A stretch of DNA of 64,000 nt from Flavobacterium davisii (lineage in GTDB: Bacteria > Bacteroidota > Bacteroidia > Flavobacteriales > Flavobacteriaceae): positions 1,550,001 through 1,614,000 of the forward strand of contig NZ_CP067378.1 in NCBI RefSeq assembly GCF_019565505.1, given 5' to 3'. Of the stretch, positions 31,453-42,276 are shown in pieces; the first letter of the stretch is position 1; the number at the start of each line of letters is the position of its first letter. The translations under genes were made by a program, and so were the position numbers. The notes under the pieces were generated by a model. That model searched no databases and was not told the origin of the DNA. It saw only the letters and a list, made by a program, of their open reading frames with translations.

Positions 31453-34400
31453 TTAATTTAATTCCTTTCTTAATTTTCTATCTCTTAAACGATATTTAAT
31501 GCGTTTAACTAAATAAAACATTACGGGTACCATAACCAATGTTAAAACAGTTGCATAGGTTAGACCAAAAATAATAGTCCAAGCTAAAGGTCCCCAAAAA
31601 ATAACATTATCCCCTCCCATATACAAATGTGGGTTAAGATCTGTAATCAATCCAAAGAAATCAAAATTTAATCCAATTGCTAATGGAATTAATCCTAATA
31701 CGGCAGTTAATGCGGTTAGTAATACAGGTCGTAAACGAGATTTTCCTGATTCAATAATCACTTCTTTTATTTGTTCCAATGTTAAGTCATCATGACTTTG
31801 TAATCCGTTATCTGTTACTTTTTTATCCATAAGCAAAACAAAAAAGTCCATTAAAACGATACCATTTTTAACCACAATACCTGCTAATGAAATAATTCCC
31901 ATCATAGTCATTAGAACAACAAAATCCATTCCAGCTATCACATAACCATAAAAAACACCGCTAAAACTTAATAATACGGTAAACATGATTACTAAAGTTT
32001 TGGAAATAGAATTAAATTGTAAAACAATAATAGTTGTAATACCTGCTAATGCTAGGAATAAGGCAAAGAATAGAAAACTTTGATTTTTTCCTTGTTCTTC
32101 TTGTACTCCTGAAAACCCATAAGTAATATCACTTGGTAATTTATAGTTTTTTAACTCATTGGCTATAATTTTAGTAATTTCATTCCCGTTGTAACCCGTT
32201 AGGATATTGGAGTAAACGGTCATAATTCGTCTATAATTTTTACGTTTTATTTGGTTATATGTTTTTGTTTTTTCAACATTTGATATGGCAGCAATTGGCA
32301 CTTGCATTATCTGCCCTGTATTCGAGTTTCTATATGTTAAGGGTTGATTAAATAACGTGCTTTCATTTTTACGTTGTTCATTCTGCAAGCGCATTACAAT
32401 ATCATATTTATCATCTCCTTCTTTGTATGTAGAAATTTCTTGTCCATACACGGCACGACGTAATGTAAAACCTGTCATTCCTGTAGAAGCACCTAAGCTA
32501 CCTGCATTTACTCTATCTATTTTTACAGATAACTCTGGACTTTCTTTGTTTATATCTACTTTTAATTTTTCAACACCGGGTATATTTTTTGTATTTAAAA
32601 AATCAATCATTTTGTCTGCTTCTTTTAGCATCAAATCATAATCTGTTCCTGTTAATTCAATACTAATAGGATAGCCTGCGGGTGGTCCTGCTGCATCTTT
32701 TTCAACGGTTACAGAAGCTCCTGGAATTGTTCTGATTTTTAATCTGATTTCTTCCATTATATCAGCAGTATTAATACCTCTTCTAAATTTAAACTCAGAG
32801 AAATTAATTGTTACTTTTCCTTTATGAGGTGTTTCGGATTGTACTCCTAAATCTATTTGAGGATTAATGGCTCCTACTCCTACTTGAGCTATAATGGAAT
32901 TAGCTAGAAAATTTTCTTTAGTACTAGGATCTACGTATTTATCTAAAACAGATATTATTTGTTTTTCAACATAATCTGTGGCTTTATTTGTTTTATCTAT
33001 AGAGGTTCCTTGTGGGTATTCTATATAAGCTATTACTTGGTTTGGAATATTATTAGGAAAGAATAAAACTTTTCTTGGAAAAATACCTACTAATATAAAA
33101 GAGAAAAACAACATTATTACAATAATTCCGAATGCTCTCCATGCTTTTTTACCAGTTAAAATTTTTGCCAACATTTCTTTGTATTTCTCTTCCATACGAG
33201 GAAAGAAGTTATGTTGAAAATCTTGAGTCCATTGGTATAACTTTTTAAAATACAACCACATTAATGCAATTGCAATTAAAGAAATATGACCTATTGCTCG
33301 CGCTATTTTAACATCAAAACAATACCCTATAACTACAAAAACAATCCCTAGGATTAAAAATAATTTGGTATTATTTTTTAGTGATTGAACAGAAATGTTT
33401 CGATCTACAATATCCATAGATCCACCTGTCATGGCTGCATTTGTGACCATAGCTACAAATAATGATGCCCCTAATGTTACTGACAAAGTCAATGGAAAAT
33501 ACATCATAAATTTCCCCATAGTTCCCGGCCATAAGGCAAAGGGTAAAAATGCCATTAATGTAGTAGCTGTTGATGAAATAACAGGCCACGCAATTTCACC
33601 AATACCAATTTTAGAAGCTTGTACTCTTGGCATTCCTTTTTGCATATTGGCAAATACGTTATCTACTACTACTATCCCATCATCAACTAGCATTCCTAAT
33701 CCCATTACAAGACCAAATAAAACCATTGTATTCATCGTAACTCCTACTCCTTGAAGAATGGTAAAGGCTATAAATATTGACAAAGGGATAGCGGCACCTA
33801 CAAATAATGAGTTGCGTAAACCCATTGTAAACATTAAAACAACCATAACCAATATTATCCCAAAAATAATATGATTAGAAAGTTCTTCTACTTTATGTTC
33901 TACTTTAGAGGACTGATCATTTGTTAGGCTAATTTCTAGATCTTTAGGCAAAACGGTTTCTTTTGCTTTATTAATAACTTCTTTTACTTTTTCTATAGCA
34001 GAAATCATATTTTGTCCAGAACGTTTCTTCACATTCAGCATTACAACTTCTTCTCTTCTTTCTCGTGCAAAAGTGGTTTTTTCTTTTTCTTTAAAAGTAA
34101 TAGTAGCAATATCTTTTAGGTAAACCGATCCTCCTAGTGTTTTTACAATAATATTTTCTAATTCTAACGGGTTGGTTATTTCTCCTGTAATTCGAATGTT
34201 ATTACGGATGCCTTGTGAAACAAGATTTCCTCCTGAAAGTGACATATTTTCATATCGAACGGCATTTGCTATATCATCAAAACTTACTTGAGCCGCATTC
34301 ATTTTATAAACATCTATTGCAATTTCCACTTCTTTGGTATCAACGCCTAGTATATCTACTTTTTTTATTTCAGGAATTCTTTTTATTTCTTCTTCTAGAT

Positions 34401-34914
34401 ATTTCCCATATTTTTTTAATTGCTGGGTTGTATAATTTCCTCGAAGATTAATATTTAAAATAGGAATTTCTTCTGATATATTTAGACTAAATACACTTGG
34501 TTCTACTTTCCCTCCATTATCTAATACGGGCCAATTTATATTTGCTTTAGAAACATCTACTTTATCTTTAATTAAAGCTTTTCCTTGATCGGTTGTAATA
34601 TTATCATCAAATTCAACAACAATGATACCATAATCTTGATACGAATCAGAAGTTACTTTATTAACTCCACTAATATTTTTTATTTCATCTTCTAATGGTT
34701 TTATTACCAATTTTTCAACGTCTTTTGCAGAATTTCCTGGAAAAATAGAAGATATATAAATCTTATTTTCTATAACTTCTGGAAAATCTTCACGAGGCAT
34801 CGTTATATAGGCATATATCCCCGTCATGACAATTATTAAGGTAAATATATAAACAGTCACTCGATTGTCTACTGCCCAACTCGATATACTGAATTCTTTT
34901 TGCTTGTGTGACAT
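31453..34914 (-). CDS. RND efflux transporter permease
   Basis: 1153 residues, the full size of an AcrB-like inner-membrane pump. N-terminal helix after VDNRVTVYIFTLIIV, MPREDFPEV, then the porter domains, and the membrane segment with GLVMGLGMLVDDGIVVVDNV containing the proton-relay Asp pair. Internal duplication is clear. Together with the MFP and TolC genes upstream it forms a tripartite efflux pump for hydrophobic compounds; substrate unknown. Frame intact over 3.4 kb. Confidence 0.94.
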   Translation of the reverse strand: MSHKQKEFSISSWAVDNRVTVYIFTLIIVMTGIYAYITMPREDFPEVIENKIYISSIFPGNSAKDVEKLVIKPLEDEIKNISGVNKVTSDSYQDYGIIVVEFDDNITTDQGKALIKDKVDVSKANINWPVLDNGGKVEPSVFSLNISEEIPILNINLRGNYTTQQLKKYGKYLEEEIKRIPEIKKVDILGVDTKEVEIAIDVYKMNAAQVSFDDIANAVRYENMSLSGGNLVSQGIRNNIRITGEITNPLELENIIVKTLGGSVYLKDIATITFKEKEKTTFARERREEVVMLNVKKRSGQNMISAIEKVKEVINKAKETVLPKDLEISLTNDQSSKVEHKVEELSNHIIFGIILVMVVLMFTMGLRNSLFVGAAIPLSIFIAFTILQGVGVTMNTMVLFGLVMGLGMLVDDGIVVVDNVFANMQKGMPRVQASKIGIGEIAWPVISSTATTLMAFLPFALWPGTMGKFMMYFPLTLSVTLGASLFVAMVTNAAMTGGSMDIVDRNISVQSLKNNTKLFLILGIVFVVIGYCFDVKIARAIGHISLIAIALMWLYFKKLYQWTQDFQHNFFPRMEEKYKEMLAKILTGKKAWRAFGIIVIMLFFSFILVGIFPRKVLFFPNNIPNQVIAYIEYPQGTSIDKTNKATDYVEKQIISVLDKYVDPSTKENFLANSIIAQVGVGAINPQIDLGVQSETPHKGKVTINFSEFKFRRGINTADIMEEIRLKIRTIPGASVTVEKDAAGPPAGYPISIELTGTDYDLMLKEADKMIDFLNTKNIPGVEKLKVDINKESPELSVKIDRVNAGSLGASTGMTGFTLRRAVYGQEISTYKEGDDKYDIVMRLQNEQRKNESTLFNQPLTYRNSNTGQIMQVPIAAISNVEKTKTYNQIKRKNYRRIMTVYSNILTGYNGNEITKIIANELKNYKLPSDITYGFSGVQEEQGKNQSFLFFALFLALAGITTIIVLQFNSISKTLVIMFTVLLSFSGVFYGYVIAGMDFVVLMTMMGIISLAGIVVKNGIVLMDFFVLLMDKKVTDNGLQSHDDLTLEQIKEVIIESGKSRLRPVLLTALTAVLGLIPLAIGLNFDFFGLITDLNPHLYMGGDNVIFWGPLAWTIIFGLTYATVLTLVMVPVMFYLVKRIKYRLRDRKLRKELN

Positions 34915-34919
34915 ATCAG

Positions 34920-34956
34920 CCCCCTAACCCCAAAAAAGGGGAATTCCTATTAGGGG
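34920..34956 (-). promoter_or_regulatory. Nested hairpin just before the RND start codon
   Basis: Outer stem CCCCTAA/TTAGGGG (34921-34927 with 34950-34956) and inner stem CCCC/GGGG around a T6 or A6 loop. It ends about 6 bases before the RND ATG, inside the efflux operon, where it could reduce translation or transcription of the last gene. Confidence 0.45.
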
Positions 34957-35011
34957 TCAATAGGAAAATTAGTTAATATTAAATTGTTTTATATATAATT
35001 CATTTTAAGAA

Positions 35012-36151
35012 TTAAAAAGTTAGTTTCATTCCTTCTGAAATCATATTTGCTCCTTCTGAAACCACTACATCCTTTTGATTTAGACCTGAAAGGATTTCGG
35101 TGTAATTATTAGCTGTTTGTCCTATTTTAACAATAATTTTTTCAGCAACTTTCTCTCCTTTTTTTCCATTTATAACTTTATAAACATAATTATTTCCTTT
35201 TCCATCTTTTTGGATTATGTTTGTTGGTATTGATATTACGGAAGGATTCGAATAATCCATAATTTTTAATTTAGCCACTTGATTGGGTCTTAATAATTCA
35301 TCTGGATTAGACACATCTATTTTTACTGTAAAGCTTCTATTAGCGGGATTTATTGTTTTTGCAACTTGACATACTTTCCCTACGCTATTCTTATTAATTG
35401 AGGCTATATTTACAATTACAGAAGTTCCTTTTTTTACTCTTGGCAAATACATTTCTGGTACTTCTGTTCTAACATACATTTGACTCAAATTTACAATACG
35501 CATTAATCCTTGTGGTGTAGCTGATACTACTTGTCCTCTTTCTACAAATACCTCATCTATTACACCATTAAAAGGTGCACGGATAATGGTTTTTGCAATT
35601 TGTGCCTTTATTTGATTAATAGATTTTGATAAACTTATCATTTGAGTTTGTGCTTGTAAGTATTGTATTTCAGAACCAATTTTTTGATCCCATAAACGTT
35701 TTTGACGTTCATAAGTTGTTTTCGCTAACTCATATTGTGTTTGAACATTTGCTAATTGTTGACTCATACCAGCATCATCTACTCTTCCCAAAATTTGTCC
35801 TTTAGCAACTGACTGACCTGCTTTTATGTTTAGATTGACTAAAGTCCCCGGCATTTCAGGCTGGATTAGTACATTTTTTTGTGTATCTACATTACCTTGA
35901 ATTTCAACATAATGATTAAAAACGGTGTCCTTTACCGTAATGGTTTGTACTAAAGCTTCGTCTTCTTTCTTTTCTAAAGTTGCCAAAGCTTCATCTAATT
36001 TTGCTAAATCAGACTGAAGACTAGCTCTTTTATTTTTTATTTCTATTAAATTTTTACTTTCTATTAACGCATCAATTGTGATAGATTTTTCTTTACTTCC
36101 ACAAGAAACTAAAAGTAAGGTATTCAGGGTAAGTATAAATATTTTTTTCAT
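35012..36151 (-). CDS. RND efflux membrane fusion protein
   Basis: Periplasmic adaptor of 379 residues with a lipoprotein signal (LNTLLLVSCGSKEK). Order: coiled coil near residues 25-65, lipoyl-like half (GTLVNLNIKAGQSVAKGQIL), helical hairpin, second lipoyl half (IIRAPFNGVIDEVFVERGQV), beta-barrel and the membrane-proximal end. Links the RND pump to TolC. Intact; 18 bases after the TolC gene. Confidence 0.93.
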   Translation of the reverse strand: MKKIFILTLNTLLLVSCGSKEKSITIDALIESKNLIEIKNKRASLQSDLAKLDEALATLEKKEDEALVQTITVKDTVFNHYVEIQGNVDTQKNVLIQPEMPGTLVNLNIKAGQSVAKGQILGRVDDAGMSQQLANVQTQYELAKTTYERQKRLWDQKIGSEIQYLQAQTQMISLSKSINQIKAQIAKTIIRAPFNGVIDEVFVERGQVVSATPQGLMRIVNLSQMYVRTEVPEMYLPRVKKGTSVIVNIASINKNSVGKVCQVAKTINPANRSFTVKIDVSNPDELLRPNQVAKLKIMDYSNPSVISIPTNIIQKDGKGNNYVYKVINGKKGEKVAEKIIVKIGQTANNYTEILSGLNQKDVVVSEGANMISEGMKLTF

Positions 36152-36169
36152 TTGTGATAGTATATAATT

Positions 36170-37492
36170 TTAGTTCTTTAATAATAATTTTTCTAAAGCA
36201 GCTCTTTTGGTAATAACTTCTACCATAGATTGTAAATAAGCTTGTTGTGAGGCGTATAATTGACGTTGCGCTTCTGTAAATTCAAAACTGGTAGATAAAC
36301 CTTCTTTAAACTTAACATTTTGTTTATTTTCAATTCTTTCCGATAAACGTAAGGTATTTTTTGCATTACCATATTGTGCCACACTGTATTCAAAATCACT
36401 TTTTGCTTTCTGATATTGAAGCTTTAACTTTTGCTCTGTTTCAATTAATTTGGTTTTTGCTTGTTCAAATGTAATTTTTGTCTGATCTGTTTTTGCTTGT
36501 CTTCCAAAAGAGGTAAATAATGGGATATTTAAACCAATCGAAAGCGTAGAGTAGTCATACCATTTTTGATTTGCATTAAACATAGTAAAACGACTATCAA
36601 AAGTATTCGCTCCAAAATTTATTTGAGCACCTAAAGAGGGTAATGCTTTACTTCTTTCTAATTTTAATAGTAGTCGATTCGTTTCTACTAAATTATTATT
36701 AATTTGATAATCTACTGTATTTTTAGTATCAAAGTTTTGTGATAGAACAGCTAAATCTACATTTTGTGATGCTAGTACATCTAATTTTTCTGTCAGTTGA
36801 ATTGTTTGATCAATTTCTATTCCCATCAAAAGTTTAAGCATATTAGTTGCTATTACTTCCATTCGTTTTGCATAATCTAATGCACTATTAATTTCTGATA
36901 ATGTAATTTGTAATCGTTCTACGGATTCCTCTTCAACAAATCCATTTTTATATATCTGTTTTGTATCGTTTAATGTTTTTTCAAGTACCTGTCTATTACG
37001 TTCTACAATCATGATACTTTCTTGTGCTAACAAAACATCTCCATAAGCTTTAGTGGTTATTTCCCTTATTTCTTGTTCTGTCTTAATTTTAGCGTATTGA
37101 GAAATTTTTAGGTATGTTTTAGCTGACTCTAGACCCACTAAATAAGAGCCGTCAAAAATTAATTGACTCAATGTCAACTTCGCATCCATAGAATTATATT
37201 GACCAAATTGTAATGCAGTAGGCATTCCATTGATATTAATTACACTGGTAGCAATTTTAAAACTATTTTGATATCCCACATTAGCACTAACATGAGGTAA
37301 CCCTATGGCTGTTGTTTCCCATTTCTTCTTTTGAGCTATTTCTATATCCCTAGCTGCATTGATCGTGCTATAGTTATTTTTTGTCGCGTGATCTACAGCT
37401 TGATTTAAACTAAATGAATAGTTCATTTTTTCTTGTGCAAAAGTTTGCCCTAAAAAAAACACCGTTAATAAAAGTTTATGCCAATTTTTCAT
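36170..37492 (-). CDS. TolC-family outer-membrane efflux protein
   Basis: 440 residues with a signal peptide (LLLTVFFLGQTFAQ). Long helices rich in Gln, Asn, Lys and Thr, in two repeated halves (ALPSLGAQINFGANTF and HVSANVGYQNSF as the barrel-entry segments). Forms the outer channel of the efflux pump. Its ATG follows the TetR stop codon directly (TAGATG), so the two are translationally linked. Confidence 0.92.
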   Translation of the reverse strand: MKNWHKLLLTVFFLGQTFAQEKMNYSFSLNQAVDHATKNNYSTINAARDIEIAQKKKWETTAIGLPHVSANVGYQNSFKIATSVININGMPTALQFGQYNSMDAKLTLSQLIFDGSYLVGLESAKTYLKISQYAKIKTEQEIREITTKAYGDVLLAQESIMIVERNRQVLEKTLNDTKQIYKNGFVEEESVERLQITLSEINSALDYAKRMEVIATNMLKLLMGIEIDQTIQLTEKLDVLASQNVDLAVLSQNFDTKNTVDYQINNNLVETNRLLLKLERSKALPSLGAQINFGANTFDSRFTMFNANQKWYDYSTLSIGLNIPLFTSFGRQAKTDQTKITFEQAKTKLIETEQKLKLQYQKAKSDFEYSVAQYGNAKNTLRLSERIENKQNVKFKEGLSTSFEFTEAQRQLYASQQAYLQSMVEVITKRAALEKLLLKN

Positions 37493-38089
37493 CTAATTAT
37501 TATATTTCAGTAATTGTTTTTCTAACTCTTTTACGCCTTTAGATGTAGCAAGTGCTCTAGTATGATATTCTAAGGCTTCTAATTCTAATTTTAATGTATC
37601 ACTTTCAAACTGTGTATTTCCATTGATACTAAATATAAGTGTATAATAAAATTGTATATATGTAGGTATATGAACCTCTTTTCTGTAGAGTCCTTCTTTA
37701 ATTCCTTTCTGAATATTTTGCCCAAACATTTCATTACAATCTTCTATTTCTGTCTCAATTAATTGATTATAAATTTCAGGATAATGCTTTTTTAATTGAT
37801 ATAGAGGTGAATTATCATACGATTGGAACATTTCTTTAAAGATCTTACGTATTTCAAAATTTTCTTCTATGGCATTATAGTTTTTTGCTACAATTTCATC
37901 TATCACCCTGTGTACTTTTTCATGAATAACAAAAGTAGATGCTCTTATTAAGGTTTCTTTATTACTAAAAAATTTATAAATTGTTTTCTTAGAAATACAC
38001 ATTTCAGAGGCAATATCATCCATAGTAACACTTTTGAAACCTAATTTCAAAAACATATCAGCTGCCTTAGAAATAATTTTATCTTTCAT
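37493..38089 (-). CDS. TetR-family regulator of the efflux operon
   Basis: 198 residues. The N-terminal helix-turn-helix is KSVTMDDIASEMCISKKTIY followed by KFFSNKETLI, typical of TetR. The C-terminal ligand domain is not recognisable. As first gene of the tetR-tolC-MFP-RND operon it most likely represses its own operon and is released by a pump substrate. Confidence 0.92.
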   Translation of the reverse strand: MKDKIISKAADMFLKLGFKSVTMDDIASEMCISKKTIYKFFSNKETLIRASTFVIHEKVHRVIDEIVAKNYNAIEENFEIRKIFKEMFQSYDNSPLYQLKKHYPEIYNQLIETEIEDCNEMFGQNIQKGIKEGLYRKEVHIPTYIQFYYTLIFSINGNTQFESDTLKLELEALEYHTRALATSKGVKELEKQLLKYNN

Positions 38090-38142
38090 ATACTTAAAAT
38101 TTATTTTTCAGCGGTAACAAATAGTATCGCTTTTTTAATCAA

Positions 38143-38166
38143 TGGGTGTTTATTTATAATAACCCA
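38143..38166. promoter_or_regulatory. Inverted repeat upstream of tetR
   Basis: TGGGTGTTTAT and ATAATAACCCA form an imperfect palindrome 54 bases before the TetR ATG. It could be the TetR operator, or a terminator of the preceding SDR gene; there is no T tract on the minus strand, which favours an operator. Confidence 0.35.
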
Positions 38167-38186
38167 CTGTTAATAGTAATCTTATA

Positions 38187-38966
38187 CTATGCTGTTTCTT
38201 GAATAAATCGTGTAATTTTGGTAACCCATTTCCTAGGGGTAAACCGAACGGTATTTGCTAATAGTGTATTTTTTATTCCATGTATTGCTACGGTATCTCC
38301 TCTTAACATGGCTTTGTACCCATAGCAAGCAACTTCTCGTGATGTAGGCAATTTTTTATTTTTGACTAATTTACTATCTTCCATATCTGCCATTGACTGA
38401 AATCCACTTTCTGTTGCACCGGGGCATAACGCTGTTATCGTTACACCTGTTCCTTCTACCTCATTAGCTATAGCTTCTGTAAAATGTAAAACGTATGATT
38501 TTGTTGCATAATATACCGCCATTAAAGGACCCGGTTGGAAGGCTGCCGTAGATGCCACATTCATAATCTTACCACTCTTACGTTTGACCATATCTTTTAA
38601 AAATATATGTGTAAACTGTGTTAGAGCAGTTATGTTTAATTGAATCATTTGATCTATTTTATTCCAATCTGATTTTGTAAACAAACCAAAATCTCCAAAA
38701 CCAGCATTATTAATCAAATAATCTATGGTTAAACCGTATTTTTTAACCTCATTATAAATATTTAAAGCAGCACCTCTCTTTGCTAAGTCTTCAGAAATAG
38801 TGTAAACCCGAATGTTATTTTTAGCTTTTAATTCTATCTTCAAATCATCTAATCTCTGTCCATTTCTAGCTACAAGTACTAAATCATTCCCTTTTTCGGC
38901 ATGAATTTTAGCTAATTCTAATCCAATACCACTTGAAGCTCCTGTAATTAAAACCGTTTTTTTCAT
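38187..38966 (-). CDS. Short-chain dehydrogenase/reductase (SDR)
   Basis: 259 residues of the classical SDR fold: TGASSGIG cofactor motif, NNAGFGDFGLF, catalytic Ser in NVASTAAFQPGP and YYATKSY with Tyr and Lys, then LCPGATESGF. Charge around residue 35-40 (VARNGQRLDDL) suggests NADP(H). Substrate unknown. Not clearly in the efflux operon (97-base gap). Confidence 0.88.
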   Translation of the reverse strand: MKKTVLITGASSGIGLELAKIHAEKGNDLVLVARNGQRLDDLKIELKAKNNIRVYTISEDLAKRGAALNIYNEVKKYGLTIDYLINNAGFGDFGLFTKSDWNKIDQMIQLNITALTQFTHIFLKDMVKRKSGKIMNVASTAAFQPGPLMAVYYATKSYVLHFTEAIANEVEGTGVTITALCPGATESGFQSMADMEDSKLVKNKKLPTSREVACYGYKAMLRGDTVAIHGIKNTLLANTVRFTPRKWVTKITRFIQETA

Positions 38967-39154
38967 CTCCTCTATTTTTCAAATAATCTAAAAATCATCA
39001 TCCTATTTTATTATTAAATCTATACTTTTAAAAGTCAGGCAAATATACACAGGAAACTTTAAACACTTAAAAAGTTTCTTTATTTTTTATTTTTTTAACA
39101 TTTAATTAAACAGGCAGTTCTCAACTTTTAAATTATTTTAGCAAAAAAAATAAA

Positions 39155-40129
39155 ATGCAGGCAATTACTACCTACCAAGATATCATTACAAAACATTTTG
39201 AGGACTTATCCATCAAAAAAGACCCTTTAAACTTATACGATCCAATCCAATACATCTTATCTCTAGGAGGAAAAAGAATACGCCCTGTATTGACACTAAT
39301 GGCTACTGAAATTTTCGATTGTTCTTATAAAAAAGCACTTTCCGCAGCTACAGCGGTAGAAGTTTTTCATAATTTTTCTTTGGTTCATGACGATATAATG
39401 GATAACGCTCCCTTAAGAAGAGGACACGAAACAGTTCATGAAAAGTGGAATATTAATACAGGAATACTTTCTGGTGATGCTATGCTTATATTAGCCTATC
39501 AATACTTTGAAGATTATGAACCTATCATCTTTAAAGAATTAGCTCAATTATTTAGTAAAACAGCACTTGAAGTCTGCGAAGGACAACAATATGATGTAGA
39601 TTTTGAAACTAGAAAAAATGTAAGTGTTACAGAATATCTTAAAATGATTGAGTACAAAACAGCTGTACTAGTAGGAGCTGCTCTAAAAATGGGTGCTATA
39701 GTAGCCCAAACTTCTTCTGTAAATGCCCACTTAATTTATGAATTTGGTTTAAACTTAGGAATTGCTTTTCAACTTCAAGATGACTATTTAGATGCTTTTG
39801 GGGATCCTTTAACCTTTGGAAAACAAATAGGAGGTGACATTATAGAAAACAAAAAAACATATCTTTATATAAAGGCGTTAGAGTTTGCTTCTAAAGAAGA
39901 AAAAAATCAATTACAACAGTTGTATTCTATACAATCTGAAAATAATACAGATAAAATTGAAACGATCAAAAAAATATTTAATTCTACAGGTGCTAGTACA
40001 GCCACACTAGAAGCCATCAAAGAATATACACTCAAATCTTTTGCCACACTGGAAAAAATAAACATTAGCGAAGAAAAAAAAGTTATTCTAAAAACATTTG
40101 GAGAAAACTTAATGAATAGAAATGTTTAA
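39155..40129 (+). CDS. Polyprenyl (isoprenyl) diphosphate synthase
   Basis: 324 residues, all-helical trans-prenyltransferase. First Asp-rich motif VHDDIMDNAPLRRG, second FQLQDDYLDAFGD, and LSLGGKRIRPVLTLMATE at the substrate-binding Arg/Lys. Adds isopentenyl units; chain length (farnesyl, geranylgeranyl or longer) cannot be fixed. Divergent from the SDR gene with a 188-base gap. Confidence 0.92.
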   Translation: MQAITTYQDIITKHFEDLSIKKDPLNLYDPIQYILSLGGKRIRPVLTLMATEIFDCSYKKALSAATAVEVFHNFSLVHDDIMDNAPLRRGHETVHEKWNINTGILSGDAMLILAYQYFEDYEPIIFKELAQLFSKTALEVCEGQQYDVDFETRKNVSVTEYLKMIEYKTAVLVGAALKMGAIVAQTSSVNAHLIYEFGLNLGIAFQLQDDYLDAFGDPLTFGKQIGGDIIENKKTYLYIKALEFASKEEKNQLQQLYSIQSENNTDKIETIKKIFNSTGASTATLEAIKEYTLKSFATLEKINISEEKKVILKTFGENLMNRNV

Positions 40130-40350
40130 CCAATAACTATCTTTAATCCAATAAACAAGTAAAATGCTTTTATCTAAGACCATTTTAATATTGCTTTATT
40201 TCTTATTGAAATGGTTTGTTTTTTGATTGAAACGAAAAAATCATAAATACTTTTATTTTATTTCACACCCAAAATTGCCATTAAAAATCTTAGATATTTG
40301 TGAAAACATTTTTTAACATAAACTCTTAGCTTAAGTAATACTGATTAAAA

Positions 40351-40707
40351 TTGAACAAGTTTATCGCTCCTCAGAATACTGATTTAATAATTTCAGAAGC
40401 TCAAAAAGAAGAATTATACCATAAACTTATTGAACAACTCCGTAAAGATTTTTTATTAGCTAATGAAAATTTAGATATAGCAGATTCCATTACTCCCATT
40501 GAGTTAAAAATACAGTTACATAAAAAGGTTTACCTACTAGTACAAAATAAGTTCAACGAGTATTTAAACCTTTTATATATTATTGATGTAAAAGAAGATG
40601 AGATAAAAAAACTCGACGGTTTCAATCTAACTGAACTCGCCGAGCAAGTAAGTTATCTTATTCTGAAAAGAGAATGGCAAAAAGTATGGTATAGAAATCG
40701 ATACTAA
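40351..40707 (+). CDS. Hypothetical small protein
   Basis: 118 residues, soluble, rich in Leu, Glu and Lys helices, no recognised family. It starts at TTG (40351); no ATG fits better. Ends 4 bases from the convergent PhoD-like gene. Composition and codon use are like its neighbours, so likely real. Confidence 0.55.
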   Translation: MNKFIAPQNTDLIISEAQKEELYHKLIEQLRKDFLLANENLDIADSITPIELKIQLHKKVYLLVQNKFNEYLNLLYIIDVKEDEIKKLDGFNLTELAEQVSYLILKREWQKVWYRNRY

Positions 40708-40711
40708 TACC

Positions 40712-42030
40712 CTAATTCTTTTTAGTAATTACCCTATTCCACAACTCTTTCCCTTCATGATCAAACAAAGATAGCTTAACTTGTCTATCATCTTTATCAC
40801 CTGAAAAAGATAACAATCCAAAATTATGTTGTACAAATACACTACCTTCCACACGATTTTTATTATCTTCTTTTAATCCTGAATTAGAAGGATTTGAAGT
40901 TAGTGGAGAAACAGTCCAATCATACAGCGCATAATTACTTCCTCTCTTTAACATAGATAATTCTGCAAAATGACGATCTCCTGTTAAAAATAAAACTCCT
41001 TTAATTTCATTCTTAGCAATTTCATTAAGTAAATATTCTCTTTCTTGAGGATAGGTTGCATAATTTTCAAATTTTGAAGCTGAATTCAGCACTTGACCTC
41101 CCACAACTAAAATTTTAAAAGTAGCTTTAGAAGAAGACAACGCATCTATTAACCATTCTAATTGTTCTTTACCCAGCAGAGTTCTTTCTCCTGTTTTGCG
41201 ATCATTGGGTGATTTAAAAAAGCGGTTATCCAATAAAAAAAACTGTGCATCGCCCCAATTAAAGGTAGAGTAAATGCCTTGTGTTTGAGCAACATCTAAA
41301 CCATAAGATTTATTAGCCCAAAAATCTTTGAATGCCTTTTGAGTATGTATTTTATAATTAAAACTTCTATCTCCATCATTAGGACCGAAATCATGATCAT
41401 CCCAAATAGCATAATTTTGGGTACTCGCTAATAGTGGCTGAATTTCTTTAACACTTCGAGTATGCGTATAACGAAGATAAAGACCTGATAAACTTTCATC
41501 AACTTCTCTTAAATAAATATTATCTCCTCCCCACAGCATAATATCTGGTTTTTTAGCAGCTATACTCGTAAAAACATTATAATTACTCCCATAAGGCTTT
41601 CTGGTCTATCAACCTCTGGTTGATTAATATAAACACAACTACCAAAAGCAACTGTAAAATCAGGTGCTTTCTCACGCCATTGCCATAATTTCTTAGATTC
41701 AAAGGTAGTTGGATATGGTAATTTTATAAGCTTATTATCTAGATATACTTGATACCCATATTTTTTTTCCTGGTTCTAATTTTTCTAGAAGAACGTGACA
41801 AGTATATCCTGATTCTTTCTTTGTACTATAAACTTCTGAAAACATTTTTTTTGCAGGATTTGCTAATTCAAAATATTCTAATTTCACATTCGCACTAGTT
41901 GTTGTTTGCAACCAAATTACAGCTTCTGTCATTTCACAATAGCCCACCATAGGACCTGATTGTAACATTTCTCTTTGAGCAAATAATGAAAAGACTTGAA
42001 TCAAAAAGAAAAAAGAAAAATTTTTTTCAT
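40712..42030 (-). CDS. PhoD-like alkaline phosphatase (three frameshifts)
   Basis: About 439 residues after repair. A signal peptide, MKKIFLFSFLIQVFSLFAQ, appears once a base is added to the run 42003-42007; further indels are at 41761-41768 (one long) and 41595-41596 (one short). Motifs of the PhoD metallophosphatase: AFGSCVYINQPE, MLWGGDNIYLRE, AIWDDHDFGPNDGDRS, and LTGDRHFAELSML. Probably a secreted phosphodiesterase/phosphatase used for phosphate scavenging. Start is the ATG at 42030. Confidence 0.85.
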
Positions 42031-42276
42031 CTAAAATAAATTTAACTACAAGGCAATTTATTAATTAATATTTCTTTTAATTTGAAAAATAATATTAAAT
42101 CAAATTTTGCCTATTGAAGATTGTTTATTACAAAAATAACAAATATTATTTGACTATAGAAATACAACACAATTCATTACGGTTTTACCGTATATTTTGT
42201 TAAAACAAAAGAAAAAAATACCCAAAAAAATAGGTTTAATTAACTTAGCCCAAGATTTCCCCTAAATCTACATTAT

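Noticed and set aside
31453-38089. Efflux operon as a recently acquired resistance island
   Set aside because: Composition is like its surroundings, all frames are intact and there are no flanking transposase or integrase genes; the single MITE at one end is not enough.
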